DNA from: Streptomyces reniochalinae
GTDB lineage: Bacteria > Actinomycetota > Actinomycetes > Streptomycetales > Streptomycetaceae
DNA length: 64,000 bases
Assembly: GCF_003323735.1 (NCBI RefSeq)
Contig: NZ_QOIM01000047.1
Span: 1 to 64,000 of the forward strand
Reading direction: 5' to 3'
Shown here one piece after another: positions 51,412 through 59,664 of the stretch. Position 1 is the first letter of the stretch. Every line of letters starts with the position of its first letter. A model generated the notes under the pieces. The model worked only from the letters and a program-made list of their open reading frames with translations. It searched no databases and was not told where the DNA came from. A program made the position numbers and the translations under genes.

Positions 51412-52758
51412 ATGCCACGTGGACGTCATCGCCATTCCCCGCCGCTGCACCGCCTGCTCCCCCCGGCGGCGGTAGCGGTGGCAGCGCTGGCCTGCGCCGG
51501 CGGTACCTGGCTGGTGGGCGAACCGGGCGTCGGCGACCTCGACACCGTCGTCCTGCGAGCCCTCGCCACCGCCGCGGCCGCCGCAGCCGTCACCGGAGCA
51601 GTGCTGCTCCGCCGGTGGGACCGGGCGGCGGGCAGACAGGTCGGCGACCTCAAGGCGCGGATGGCCAGCACGGCGTGGCGGGCCGAGGAGAAACAGGCCG
51701 AACTGGAAGGCGAAGCCGAAGAGCTGCGCGAGGTCCGCGCCAAACTGGCCGGCAAGCTCCGCGGGAAGCGCGCCGAGCTGACCAGGCTCCGCTCCGAACA
51801 CGCCGACCTGCTGCGCCGCTACGCGCACGCCGAGACCCGGCGCGCCAGCGCGCTGGAGGGCCGCAGGCTGCTGGAGCTGGAGTCCGGCGCCCCCGCCGGA
51901 GGCAGCAAAGCACTGACCAAGGACGCCACCGACCACCGCCACACCTCCGGCGCCCCCACCCCGCTGACCTACCTGCGGGCCGACGAGGCGCTGACCGCCC
52001 TGGCCAGGAACGTGGTGCGGCAGCGTGCCGCTGAGGCTCGGCGGCACGCGGACGGGGAGGGCCTCCCCGGGCCGTCCGCGCCGGCGGCCCCGGAGGCCGG
52101 CTCCCCGGACGCGGACCGCGCCGCGGACGCGGACACCGGCCCGCGTGCGCAGGCCGCCCCGAGCGCGGGTGCCGCCCCACGTGCGGATGCCGCCCCGAGC
52201 ACGGACGCGACCCGGCGAGCGGACGCCACCCCGCGTGCGGATGGCGACCAGCGTGCGGGCGCCGCCCCGGGCGCGACCGCCGCTCCGCGTGCAGGTGCTG
52301 CTCCGGGCGCGGGGGCGGACGCCGACCCGGGCACCGATGCCGTTCCGGGTTCGGGCACCGTTGCGGCCGCAGGGGCGGACGCCGTTCCGGGGACGGCCGC
52401 AGGTCCGGGGACGGCCGCAAGCCCCCTGCCGGACGCGAGCCCGGTGCCGGACGCCGGGCCGGGGGCGGGCGTAGGTGCTGGTTCTGGTGGGGGTGCGGGC
52501 CGGAGCTCGGGGCCCGGCCCCCTGCCGCCCGCTCGTGCCGTGCCCGCAACGGATGCCGCCGGAAGCGCGGGGGCCGGCGCCGTTCCGGCCGCTCCCGCCG
52601 GGCCCGTCGCACCGGCGTCCCCCGTACCGCCGCAGGCGACGCCCGCGAGCAGGAGGGATCCCGACGAGGGTGACGCCGAGCCGGACGGGCGCGAGGGCGA
52701 CACCGGCGGGTTCGACTTCTTCGGCCGCAGCAGGCGCGGGAGCGGCTCGCGTCCCTGA
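51412..52758 (+). CDS. Ala/Arg/Pro-rich membrane protein with coiled coil
   Basis: Protein of 448 aa with two N-terminal membrane helices (LPPAAVAVAALACAGGTWLV and ALATAAAAAAVTGAVLL). A coiled coil (about residues 85-150, AEEKQAELEGEAEELREVRAKLAGKLRGKRAELTRL) is followed by ~220 residues of Ala, Pro, Gly, Asp low-complexity repeats (AAPRADA-like), and a short ending GGFDFFGRSRR that may be conserved. It resembles, from memory, mycobacterial Rv3604c, which lies in the same panC-folK neighbourhood. The function is unknown. The ATG at 51412 is 7 nt after TAAATT (leaderless). Confidence 0.75.
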   Translation: MPRGRHRHSPPLHRLLPPAAVAVAALACAGGTWLVGEPGVGDLDTVVLRALATAAAAAAVTGAVLLRRWDRAAGRQVGDLKARMASTAWRAEEKQAELEGEAEELREVRAKLAGKLRGKRAELTRLRSEHADLLRRYAHAETRRASALEGRRLLELESGAPAGGSKALTKDATDHRHTSGAPTPLTYLRADEALTALARNVVRQRAAEARRHADGEGLPGPSAPAAPEAGSPDADRAADADTGPRAQAAPSAGAAPRADAAPSTDATRRADATPRADGDQRAGAAPGATAAPRAGAAPGAGADADPGTDAVPGSGTVAAAGADAVPGTAAGPGTAASPLPDASPVPDAGPGAGVGAGSGGGAGRSSGPGPLPPARAVPATDAAGSAGAGAVPAAPAGPVAPASPVPPQATPASRRDPDEGDAEPDGREGDTGGFDFFGRSRRGSGSRP

Positions 52759-52802
52759 GCCCGTCCGTGCCGTGCGGCCCTGGCGTGCGGCCGGGCCCGC
52801 GA

Positions 52803-53960
52803 CTACTTGTCGATGTCGCCGACGACGAAGAAGAAGGATCCCAGGATCGCGACCATGTCCGCGACCAGCGTGCCGGGCAGCAGTTCGGTCAGTGCCTGGA
52901 TGTTGTTGAACGAGGCGGAGCGCAGCTTGAGCCGGTAGGGCGTCTTTTCGCCCTTGGAGACGAGGTAGTAGCCGTTGAGCCCGAGCGGGTTCTCCGTCCA
53001 GGCGTAGGTGGCGCCTTCGGGGGCCTTGAGAACCTTGGGCAGCCGCTGGTTGACGGGCCCGGGCGGCAGCTCGGCGAGCCGGTCGAGACAGGCGTCGGCC
53101 AGGTCGAGGGAGTTGTGCACCTGGTCGAGGAGCACCTCGAACCTGGCCAGGCAGTCGCCGTCCTGGCGGGTGACGACCTTCAGGGTGTCCGCCAGTTCGC
53201 CGTAGGCGAGGTACGGCTCGTCGCGCCGCAGGTCGAAGTCGACGCCGGACGCGCGGGCGAGGGGGCCGCTGACGCCGTACGCGTGCACCAGTTCGGGGCT
53301 GAGCACGCCGACCCCGCGGGTCCGGCCGCGGAAGATCTCGTTGCCGAGGACCAGGTCGTCGAAGGTGCCCATGCGGGAGCGGACGGCGGCCACCGCGTGC
53401 CGTGCGCGGTCGCGCCAGCCGGCCGGGAGGTCGTCCTTGAGCCCGCCGACGCGGTTGAACATGTAGTGCATCCGGCCGCCGGAGACCTCCTCCATGACGT
53501 TCTGGAGCTCCTCGCGCTCCCGGAACGCGTAGAAGACCGGCGTGATCCCGCCCAGTTCCAGTGGGTAGGAGCCGAGGAACATCAGGTGGTTGAGCACCCG
53601 GTTCAGTTCGGCCAGCAGGGTGCGGGTCCACACCGCGCGCTCGGGCACCTCCATGCCGAGCATCCGTTCGACGGCGAGGACGACGCCCAGCTCGTTGGAG
53701 AACGCCGAGAGCCAGTCGTGGCGGTTGGCCAGCACGATGATCTGGCGGTAGTCGCGCGCCTCGAAGAGCTTCTCCGCTCCCCTGTGCATGTAGCCGACCA
53801 CCGGCTCGGCCCGCTCGATGCGTTCCCCGTCCAGGACCAGCCGCAGCCGCAGCACGCCGTGCGTGGAGGGGTGCTGCGGACCGATGTTGAGCACCATGTC
53901 GGTGCTCTCGGCCGCCCCGCCGATACCAACGGTCGTCTCCGTCTGAGTCATGAGACTCAT
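52803..53960 (-). CDS. nuoD: orphan NADH dehydrogenase subunit D paralogue
   Basis: Homologue of the 49-kDa quinone-site subunit of respiratory complex I (385 aa). Signatures are MVLNIGPQHPSTHGVLRL, YMHRGAEKLFEARDYRQI, NELGVVLAVERMLG, RVLNHLMFLGSYPLELG and the C-terminal LGSFFFVVGDIDK. It stands alone, without the other nuo genes. The NuoD residues His (in PSTHG) and Tyr that line the quinone site appear kept (GGRMHYMFNRVGG). GAGGAGG precedes the ATG at 53960. Streptomyces carry such a second nuoD as I recall; its partner subunits are unknown. Confidence 0.9.
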   Translation of the reverse strand: MSLMTQTETTVGIGGAAESTDMVLNIGPQHPSTHGVLRLRLVLDGERIERAEPVVGYMHRGAEKLFEARDYRQIIVLANRHDWLSAFSNELGVVLAVERMLGMEVPERAVWTRTLLAELNRVLNHLMFLGSYPLELGGITPVFYAFREREELQNVMEEVSGGRMHYMFNRVGGLKDDLPAGWRDRARHAVAAVRSRMGTFDDLVLGNEIFRGRTRGVGVLSPELVHAYGVSGPLARASGVDFDLRRDEPYLAYGELADTLKVVTRQDGDCLARFEVLLDQVHNSLDLADACLDRLAELPPGPVNQRLPKVLKAPEGATYAWTENPLGLNGYYLVSKGEKTPYRLKLRSASFNNIQALTELLPGTLVADMVAILGSFFFVVGDIDK

Positions 53961-54021
53961 CCTGTCAGCTTCCTCCTCGCGGTGGACACGGCCTCCAGGC
54001 GCCCGCTCGTACGCTGAGCAG

Positions 54022-54579
54022 ATGACCGACCCCACCTCCGTTCCGTCCGCCGAGACGGCACCCGGCCAGGCGGCGCCCGGCGAGGCGGCACCCGGCCAGG
54101 CGACGCCCGGCGAGGCGGCGCCCGAGTGGCGCGGCGTCGAGCGGGCGTTGCTGCCGCTGCGCAGGCTCGTGCTGCTGTGCTCGCTGCTGCCGCTCGCCGT
54201 CGCGGCCGGGGTGGTGCTCGCCCTGACGCTCGGCGCGGTGTGGGCGTCGTGCGCGCTGCTGCCGCTCGCGGCGGCGGCCTGGGGGTGGGGCGCGCTGCAC
54301 CGCAACTGGCGCTCGTGGCGGTACGCGGAGCGCGCCGACGACCTGCTCATCGCGCACGGCGTGCTGTGGCGGGAGACGACGGTGGTGCCGTACGGGCGGA
54401 TGCAGCTCGTCGAGGTGACGTCAGGACCGCTGGAGCGCCGCTACGGGCTCTCCCGGCTCCAGCTGCACACCGCCGCGGCGACGACGGACGCCACCATTCC
54501 GGGGTTGGCTCCGGCGGAGGCCGCGCGGCTGCGCGACCGGCTCACCCAGCTGGGCGAGGCCCGCTCGGCGGGGCTGTGA
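54022..54579 (+). CDS. bacterial PH-domain membrane protein (short)
   Basis: Protein of 185 aa: a low-complexity N-terminus with four AAPGE/Q repeats, two membrane helices (LVLLCSLLPLAVAAGVVLALTLGA, CALLPLAAAAWGWGAL), then a bPH2 (YdbS-type) domain: RYAERADDLLIAHGVLWRETTVVPYGRMQLVEVTSGPLERRYGLSRLQLHTAAATTDATIPGL. Related pairs occur widely in Gram-positives with unclear envelope roles. TACGCT ends 6 nt before the ATG at 54022 (leaderless). Its stop overlaps the start of the next gene (GTGA). Confidence 0.9.
   Translation: MTDPTSVPSAETAPGQAAPGEAAPGQATPGEAAPEWRGVERALLPLRRLVLLCSLLPLAVAAGVVLALTLGAVWASCALLPLAAAAWGWGALHRNWRSWRYAERADDLLIAHGVLWRETTVVPYGRMQLVEVTSGPLERRYGLSRLQLHTAAATTDATIPGLAPAEAARLRDRLTQLGEARSAGL
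54061..54120 (+). repeat. four 15-bp in-frame repeats
   Basis: CCCGGC(C/G)AGGCG(G/A)C(G/A) is repeated four times without gaps, encoding PGQAA/PGEAA units in the disordered N-terminus of the short PH-domain protein. As the unit is a multiple of three, copy number can vary without a frameshift. Confidence 0.85.
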
Positions 54580-56075
54580 CCGGCCCGGCGGGGCCCCGCG
54601 AGCCGGGACCGCGGAGCGACGGCGGCGAGCCGGATCCCCGGGGCGGCAGCCGCACGCCGGACCCGCAGGGCGACGCGGGGCGGCCGGAGCCCCCGGGCGA
54701 GGCCCGCCAGCCCGGGCCGCGGTGGCTGCCGCGGCGGCCCGAGGGAAAGCCGCTGCACCCCGTCACGCCCTGGCGCCGGGCCTGGGCGCCGCTCGCCGCG
54801 CTGCTGGCGTTCGTGGCGCACGACGCACAGCAGGCCCGCGAGTGGTCCGCGCACCTGACGGCCGGGTGGGTGGCCCTCGGCCTGCTGGTGCTGCTGCCGG
54901 CGGCCGCCGCGTACGGCTTCCTGACGTGGTGGTGCACCAGCTACCTGGTCACGGACACCGAGTTGCGCATCCACACAGGTCTGCTCTTCCGCCGCACCGC
55001 GCACATCCGCCTCGACCGCGTGCAGGCCGTCGACGTCGCCCGGCCGCTGCTGGCCCGGGTGGCGGGTGTGGCCAAGCTGAAGCTGGACGCCGTCGGCACC
55101 GAGTCCAAGGACGAGCTGGCGTTTCTCGGCGAGCGGGACGCCGTCGCGCTGCGCGCCGAGCTGCTGGCCCGTGCGGCCGGGATCGCGCCCGAGGCAGCCG
55201 CCGAGGCGGGCGAGGCGCCCTCCCGCGAGCTGCTGCGCGTGCCGCTGCGCACGCTGGTGACGAGCGTGGCGCTGCTGGGCGCCGGGTGGGGGACGCTGAT
55301 CGCGCTGCTCGTCATGCCGCCGCTGATCTACCTGGCCTCGGACAGCGTGTGGCCCGCACTGGCGACGGCGTTTCCGCTGGCCGGCGGGGTGTGGGCCAGC
55401 GGCGCCGGGCGGGTGATCCGCGAGTTCGACTGGACCGTCGCCGAGTCGCCCGACGGTCTCCGCCTCGACTCCGGGCTGCTGGATCGCCGGCACGCCACCG
55501 TGCCGCCCGGCCGGGTACAGGCCGTCCACCTCGTCGAACCGCTGCTGTGGCGGCGGCGGGGCTGGACGCGGGTGGAGCTGGCGGTCGCGGGCGCGAGGGA
55601 CCCCGCCAAGGACGACAGCGGCGGCGTGCTCCTCCCCGTCGCCCCGTGGCCGCAGGCCGCGGCGGTCCTCGCCCGGGTGCTGCCCGGTGTCGACCTGGAC
55701 GCCGCCACCGCCGCGCTCACGCCCGTGCCCCGGCGGGCCCGCTGGTGCGCCCCGGTGGCCCGGCGCGGCTACGGGTGCGGGGTGACCGGCGAGGTGTTCG
55801 TCACCCGCCAAGGACTCCTCAAGCGCCGCACGACCCTCGTGCCGCACGCCAAGGTGCAGAGCGTCCGCCTGGAACAGGGCCCCTGGCAGCGCCGGCACCG
55901 GCTGGCGGACGTCTCGCTGGACCACGGCGCGGGCGGCACCACCCGCGCCAGGCTGCGCGACGCCGAGGAGGCCGACGCCCTGCTGGGCGCCCAGGCGGAG
56001 CGCTCCCGCACCGGGCGCCGTACGGCCGCCCCGGAGCGCTGGCTGACCGCACCGGGCCCGCCACCGGGCGACTGA
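54576..56075 (+). CDS. bacterial PH-domain membrane protein (long, YdbT-type)
   Basis: Protein of 499 aa. A disordered Pro/Gly/Arg-rich N-terminus (~60 residues) is followed by two membrane helices, a first PH domain (SYLVTDTELRIHTGLLFRRTAHIRLDRVQAVDVARPLLARVAGVAKLKLDAVG), a second membrane pair (TLVTSVALLGAGWGTLIALLVMPPLIYLA...), a second PH domain (TVAESPDGLRLDSGLLDRRHATVPPGRVQAVHL) and a third (YGCGVTGEVFVTRQGLLKRRTTLVPHAKVQSVRLEQGPWQRRHRLADVSLDHG). Start GTG at 54576 overlaps the preceding stop. With the short protein it should form one membrane complex. Confidence 0.9.
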   Translation: MTGPAGPREPGPRSDGGEPDPRGGSRTPDPQGDAGRPEPPGEARQPGPRWLPRRPEGKPLHPVTPWRRAWAPLAALLAFVAHDAQQAREWSAHLTAGWVALGLLVLLPAAAAYGFLTWWCTSYLVTDTELRIHTGLLFRRTAHIRLDRVQAVDVARPLLARVAGVAKLKLDAVGTESKDELAFLGERDAVALRAELLARAAGIAPEAAAEAGEAPSRELLRVPLRTLVTSVALLGAGWGTLIALLVMPPLIYLASDSVWPALATAFPLAGGVWASGAGRVIREFDWTVAESPDGLRLDSGLLDRRHATVPPGRVQAVHLVEPLLWRRRGWTRVELAVAGARDPAKDDSGGVLLPVAPWPQAAAVLARVLPGVDLDAATAALTPVPRRARWCAPVARRGYGCGVTGEVFVTRQGLLKRRTTLVPHAKVQSVRLEQGPWQRRHRLADVSLDHGAGGTTRARLRDAEEADALLGAQAERSRTGRRTAAPERWLTAPGPPPGD

Positions 56076-56192
56076 CCGGCACCCCCGGCGCAGGCGGCCC
56101 GGGCCGGGACGGACGGGCCCGGCGCCGCCGGGGTGCGACCCTCCGCGCGGCCTGGGGCCGCCTGGTGTCCGACGGACGCCTACCCTGGGCAC

Positions 56193-57128
56193 ATGGGTGC
56201 GAGAACGCGGGGCCGCGTGGACGGCCTCCCCGAGTGGGACCGCTGCGCGGTGATGGGTGTGGTCAACGTGACCCCCGATTCGTTCTCGGACGGGGGGCGC
56301 TGGTTCGACACCGAGACCGCGGTCAAGCACGGACTCGACCTGGTGGCGCAGGGCGCCGACCTCATCGACGTCGGCGGTGAGTCCACCCGCCCCGGAGCCG
56401 CACGCGTGAGCGAGGACGAGGAACTGCGCCGGGTGCTGCCCGTCGTGCGCGGACTGGCCGGCGAAGGGGCCGTCGTCAGCGTCGACACGATGCGCGCCAC
56501 CGTGGCGGCACGGGCACTCGAGGCGGGCGCGGTCCTCGTCAACGACGTCAGCGGCGGTCTCGCCGATCCCGCCATGGTGCCCGTCGTCGCCGAGGCGGGC
56601 GTGCCGTTCGTGGTGATGCACTGGCGCGGCCAGAGCATCGACATGAACAACCGCGCCGCCTACACCGACGTGGTCGGCGAGGTCGTCGACGAGCTCGCAG
56701 GATCGGTACGCCGCGCCGTGGACGGCGGCATCGACCCGGCCCGTATCCTGCTCGATCCGGGTCTGGGCTTCGCCAAACGCGCCGAGCACGACCTCGCCCT
56801 CGTCGCGGCGCTGGCCAGGCTGCGGGCCGAACTGGACCGGCCGCTGCTCGTCGCCGCCTCCAGAAAACGCTTCCTGGGCCGGGTGCTGGCCGACGACAAG
56901 GACACGGCGCCGCCGCCCGCCAGGGAACGCGACGCCGCCACGGCCGCCGTCTCGGCGCTGGCCGCGCGCGAGGGGGCGTGGGCGGTACGGGTCCACGAGG
57001 TGCGCGCCAGTGCCGACGCCGTGCGCGTCGCGCGCGCCGTCGAGTCGGCCGCCGACGCGCTTGCGGACACCCTGGGACGGCAGGGCAAGGCCCCGGAGGA
57101 CCCAGGCCCCGCGGAGGCACCGCGGTGA
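56193..57128 (+). CDS. folP: dihydropteroate synthase
   Basis: Condenses 6-hydroxymethyl-dihydropterin diphosphate with p-aminobenzoate in folate synthesis; target of sulfonamides (311 aa). All signatures are present: VMGVVNVTPDSFSDGG, DVGGESTRPGA, VSVDTMRATVAARALEAGA, VNDVSGG, LLDPGLGFAK, VAASRKRFLG and the end RVHEV. The ATG at 56193 is 6 nt after TACCCT, so a leaderless mRNA is likely; the frame upstream to 56133 has no support. It opens the folP / NTF2-like / folB / folK / DUF3180 set. Confidence 0.97.
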   Translation: MGARTRGRVDGLPEWDRCAVMGVVNVTPDSFSDGGRWFDTETAVKHGLDLVAQGADLIDVGGESTRPGAARVSEDEELRRVLPVVRGLAGEGAVVSVDTMRATVAARALEAGAVLVNDVSGGLADPAMVPVVAEAGVPFVVMHWRGQSIDMNNRAAYTDVVGEVVDELAGSVRRAVDGGIDPARILLDPGLGFAKRAEHDLALVAALARLRAELDRPLLVAASRKRFLGRVLADDKDTAPPPARERDAATAAVSALAAREGAWAVRVHEVRASADAVRVARAVESAADALADTLGRQGKAPEDPGPAEAPR

Positions 57129-57652
57129 CCGGCACCGACGCCGACATCGAGGCGGTCGAGGCCGCCAACACCGCGCTCTACGACGCGATCGAACGAGGCG
57201 ACCTCGAGGCGCTGTCGGGCATGTGGCTCGGCGAGGGCACCGACGACCCCGCGGACCCGGAAGGCGGCGAGGGCGAAGACGGGGTCCGCGTCGTCCACCC
57301 CGGCTGGCCGGTGCTCACCGGGCGCGGCGAGGTACTGCGCTCCTACGCCCTGATCATGGCGAACACCGACTACGTGCAGTTCTTCCTGACGGACACCGAG
57401 GTCTCCGTGCTCGGCGACACCGCCCTGGTGAGCTGCACGGAGAACATCCTCTCCGGAGGCCCCGCCGAACAGGACGGTTCGGCGGGCCCCCTGGTGGGCG
57501 GGCTCGTGGTGGCCACCAACGTCTTCCGCCGTACCGAGGGCGGGGAGTGGAAGCTGTGGTCCCACCACGGCTCGCCCGTCCTCGTCGAGCAGGACGAGGA
57601 CGGGCCCGGCGAGGACGAGAGAGACCTCGGCCAGGGCGACATCGAGCTCTGA
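57125..57652 (+). CDS. NTF2/SnoaL-like protein in the folate operon
   Basis: Protein of 175 aa of the NTF2-like (SnoaL_3) fold: AVEAANTALYDAIERGDLEALSGMWL, VRVVHPGWPVLTGRGEVLRSYALIM, CTENILSGG, LVVATNVFRRTEGGEWKLWSHHGSPV. The tail is acidic. Its GTG overlaps the folP stop (GTGA), so it is translated together with folP. The catalytic or binding role is unknown. Confidence 0.85.
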   Translation: MTGTDADIEAVEAANTALYDAIERGDLEALSGMWLGEGTDDPADPEGGEGEDGVRVVHPGWPVLTGRGEVLRSYALIMANTDYVQFFLTDTEVSVLGDTALVSCTENILSGGPAEQDGSAGPLVGGLVVATNVFRRTEGGEWKLWSHHGSPVLVEQDEDGPGEDERDLGQGDIEL

Positions 57653-57838
57653 GCCCCCTCGGCCGGCTGCCGCCCTCGGCGGGAGCCGGCCGCTCCCGTG
57701 GGAAGACCGCCGGCCGGGAATGCGCGCGTGGGCTCCGACGCTGTGGGGTAGGCGGCGCCGCGAGCCGCCGAGCACGCGGGTAGATTCGGTCCGGTGCCGC
57801 GGTACGCCGGTACCGGACTCGTACGACCGACGGGAGTG

Positions 57839-58204
57839 ATGCGCGTGGATCGCGTCGCACTGCGCGGCCTCACGGCGCGTGGGCATCACGGCGTGTTCAG
57901 CCAGGAGCGCGAGCGGGGGCAGACCTTCGTCGTGGACCTCGACATGGGCCTCGACACGCGCCCGGCCGCGACGGGAGACGATCTGTCCCGTACGGTCCAC
58001 TACGGCGTCGTCGCCGAGGAGGTCGCCGCGGTGCTCGCGGGCGAACCCGTCGACCTGATCGAGACGCTCGCCCAGCGGATCGCCGACACCTGCCTGCGGC
58101 ACGACGCCGTCCAGGAGGTCGAGGTGGTCGTCCACAAGCCGGAGGCGCCGATCACCGTCCCCTTCGAAGACGTGACCATCACTATCAAGCGGAGCCGCGC
58201 ATGA
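57839..58204 (+). CDS. folB: dihydroneopterin aldolase
   Basis: Cleaves 7,8-dihydroneopterin to 6-hydroxymethyl-dihydropterin and glycolaldehyde (121 aa). Motifs are RVALRGLTARGHHGVFSQERERGQTFVVDLDM, TVHYGVVAEEVAAVLAGEPVDLIETLAQRIAD and VVVHKPEAPITVPFEDV. The ATG at 57839 has a CGGGAG site. A TAGATT box at 57781 is followed after 7 nt by an in-frame GTG (57794), so a leaderless, 15-residue longer form is also possible. Its TGA overlaps the folK ATG. Confidence 0.95.
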   Translation: MRVDRVALRGLTARGHHGVFSQERERGQTFVVDLDMGLDTRPAATGDDLSRTVHYGVVAEEVAAVLAGEPVDLIETLAQRIADTCLRHDAVQEVEVVVHKPEAPITVPFEDVTITIKRSRA

Positions 58205-58797
58205 CGCCGAACAGTGACCCGACCGTACAGCCGGTGCCCGCCTCGGTGGTGCAGCAGGTGGATGCGGCCGACACGACCCTGCACAACCCGAACACCGCGA
58301 TCCTGTCGCTGGGCAGCAACCTCGGCAACCGGCTGGAGTCCCTGCAAAGCGCAGTCGACGCACTCGCGGACACCCCGGGGCTGAAGGTCAAGGCCGTCTC
58401 CCCGGTCTACGAGACCGAACCGTGGGGCGTGGAGACCGACAGCCAGCCCAGCTACTTCAACGCGATCGTCGTCGTGAGGACCACCCTGCCGCCCTCCTCG
58501 CTGCTGGAGCGCGGACACGCCATCGAGGAGGCGCTGGAGCGCAAACGCGAGGAGCGCTGGGGGCCGCGCCCCATCGATGTGGACATCGTCGCCTACCAGG
58601 GCATCGTCTCCGACGACCCGCAGCTCACCCTGCCCCACCCGCGGGCGCACGAGCGCGCGTTCGTCCTCGTGCCCTGGCACGACATCGACCCGGCGGCGGA
58701 GGTTCCCGGTCACGGTGCGATCGAGGCCCTGCTCGCCTCCCTCGGCCGGGAGGGCATCACCGCCCGTCCCGACCTGGAACTCGTCCTGCCCTCCTGA
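58201..58797 (+). CDS. folK: 2-amino-4-hydroxy-6-hydroxymethyldihydropteridine diphosphokinase
   Basis: Transfers pyrophosphate from ATP to 6-hydroxymethyl-dihydropterin (198 aa). Motifs are ILSLGSNLGNRLESLQSAVDAL, SPVYETEPWGV, SYFNAIVVVRT, RWGPRPIDVDIVAYQ (metal-binding Asp pair) and LPHPRAHERAFVLVPWHDIDP. The N-terminal ~35 residues before the fold are extra. It overlaps folB by 4 bp; the product feeds FolP. Confidence 0.96.
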   Translation: MTPNSDPTVQPVPASVVQQVDAADTTLHNPNTAILSLGSNLGNRLESLQSAVDALADTPGLKVKAVSPVYETEPWGVETDSQPSYFNAIVVVRTTLPPSSLLERGHAIEEALERKREERWGPRPIDVDIVAYQGIVSDDPQLTLPHPRAHERAFVLVPWHDIDPAAEVPGHGAIEALLASLGREGITARPDLELVLPS

Positions 58798-58850
58798 GCG
58801 TTGGTGCCCGTGCCGCTGCCGACACCGCACCCCCGCGAGGTGGAAGACCG

Positions 58851-59339
58851 ATGAACCAACTCCGAGTCCGCACCCTGGCGGCGCTCTTCGCCGTCGCCGG
58901 GGTGCTCTCGTGGGGCGCGGCGAGGCTCTGGGACTCGCTGGGCACGCTGCCGGGCGTCCCCGTCGCCGCCCCCATCGTGCTCGGCGCCATCGCGGCGGTC
59001 CTGCTGGCCACCGCGCTGTCGCTGCGCTCCAAGCTGAAGGCGCAGCGGGAGCGGGAGCCGGACGCCGAGGGCGTGGATCCGATGATGCCGGCGCGCGCCG
59101 CCCTCTTCGGCCAGGCGAGCGCCCTGGTCGCGGCGCTGGTCTCCGGCATGTACGGCGGTGCGGGGCTCTTCCTGATCACCGAGCGCGCCGACGTGCCGGC
59201 CCGCGCGAGCCAGTCCCTCTACGCGGGCCTCTCCGTCGTCGCGGGCATCGCGGTGATAGCGGCCGCCGTCTACCTCGAACGCGTCTGCCGCCTTCCCGAC
59301 GACGACGAGGACCACCGCCCGCCGACATCCCGCGCCTAG
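58851..59339 (+). CDS. DUF3180 membrane protein
   Basis: Membrane protein of 162 aa with four predicted helices (TLAALFAVAGVLSWGAARLW, VAAPIVLGAIAAVLLATAL, ALFGQASALVAALVSGMYGG, LYAGLSVVAGIAVIAAAVYL) and charged ends. It follows folK, as DUF3180 genes do in mycobacteria; the function is unknown. The ATG at 58851 is preceded by GAGGTGGAAG. Its TAG stop codon is part of the CTAG flanking the second MITE-like element. Confidence 0.88.
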   Translation: MNQLRVRTLAALFAVAGVLSWGAARLWDSLGTLPGVPVAAPIVLGAIAAVLLATALSLRSKLKAQREREPDAEGVDPMMPARAALFGQASALVAALVSGMYGGAGLFLITERADVPARASQSLYAGLSVVAGIAVIAAAVYLERVCRLPDDDEDHRPPTSRA

Positions 59340-59547
59340 GTCGTGTCTTCAAAGTCCCGCCTGCCTGGCGGCGCCTGGCACGCACGCTCGCGGCGTTGTC
59401 GTCGGTCGCCGCTTCCCCCAGGGCTCGGCTTCGCTCGCCCCGGGAGGTGCCCCCACGCAGGGACTCCCTCCTCCGCCTTGCGAGCGCACGCACCAGACAC
59501 CGCCAGGCCCGCCCTCCGGGCGGACGCCGCTACTTTGAAGACACTCC
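59340..59547 (+). mobile_element. MITE-like element, copy 2
   Basis: Second 208-bp copy, flanked by CTAG at 59336-59339 and 59548-59551, inverted with respect to copy 1 in the chromosome but in the same orientation relative to its upstream gene. The ends are GTCGTGTCTTCAAAGT and ACTTTGAAGACACTCC. A 27-bp subterminal inverted pair (59365-59391 and 59480-59506) differs at six positions, all transitions. It separates the converging DUF3180 and folE genes and would be the tail of both messages. Confidence 0.85.
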
Positions 59548-59664
59548 CTAGCGCCCCGCCGGGCGCGTTCCGAGCCGAGCGCTCAGCGGTTTCCGTCGAG
59601 CCGCCGGCTCCTGGGCGGGTCGGCGGCCGCGTGGCGAGCCACCTGCTTCATGGCGGGCCGGCGG

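Noticed and set aside
59340..59664. The C-terminal extension of ORFs through the MITE-like element as coding sequence
   Set aside because: The same frames appear in both copies because the elements are identical; they have no start signals and no protein-like composition.
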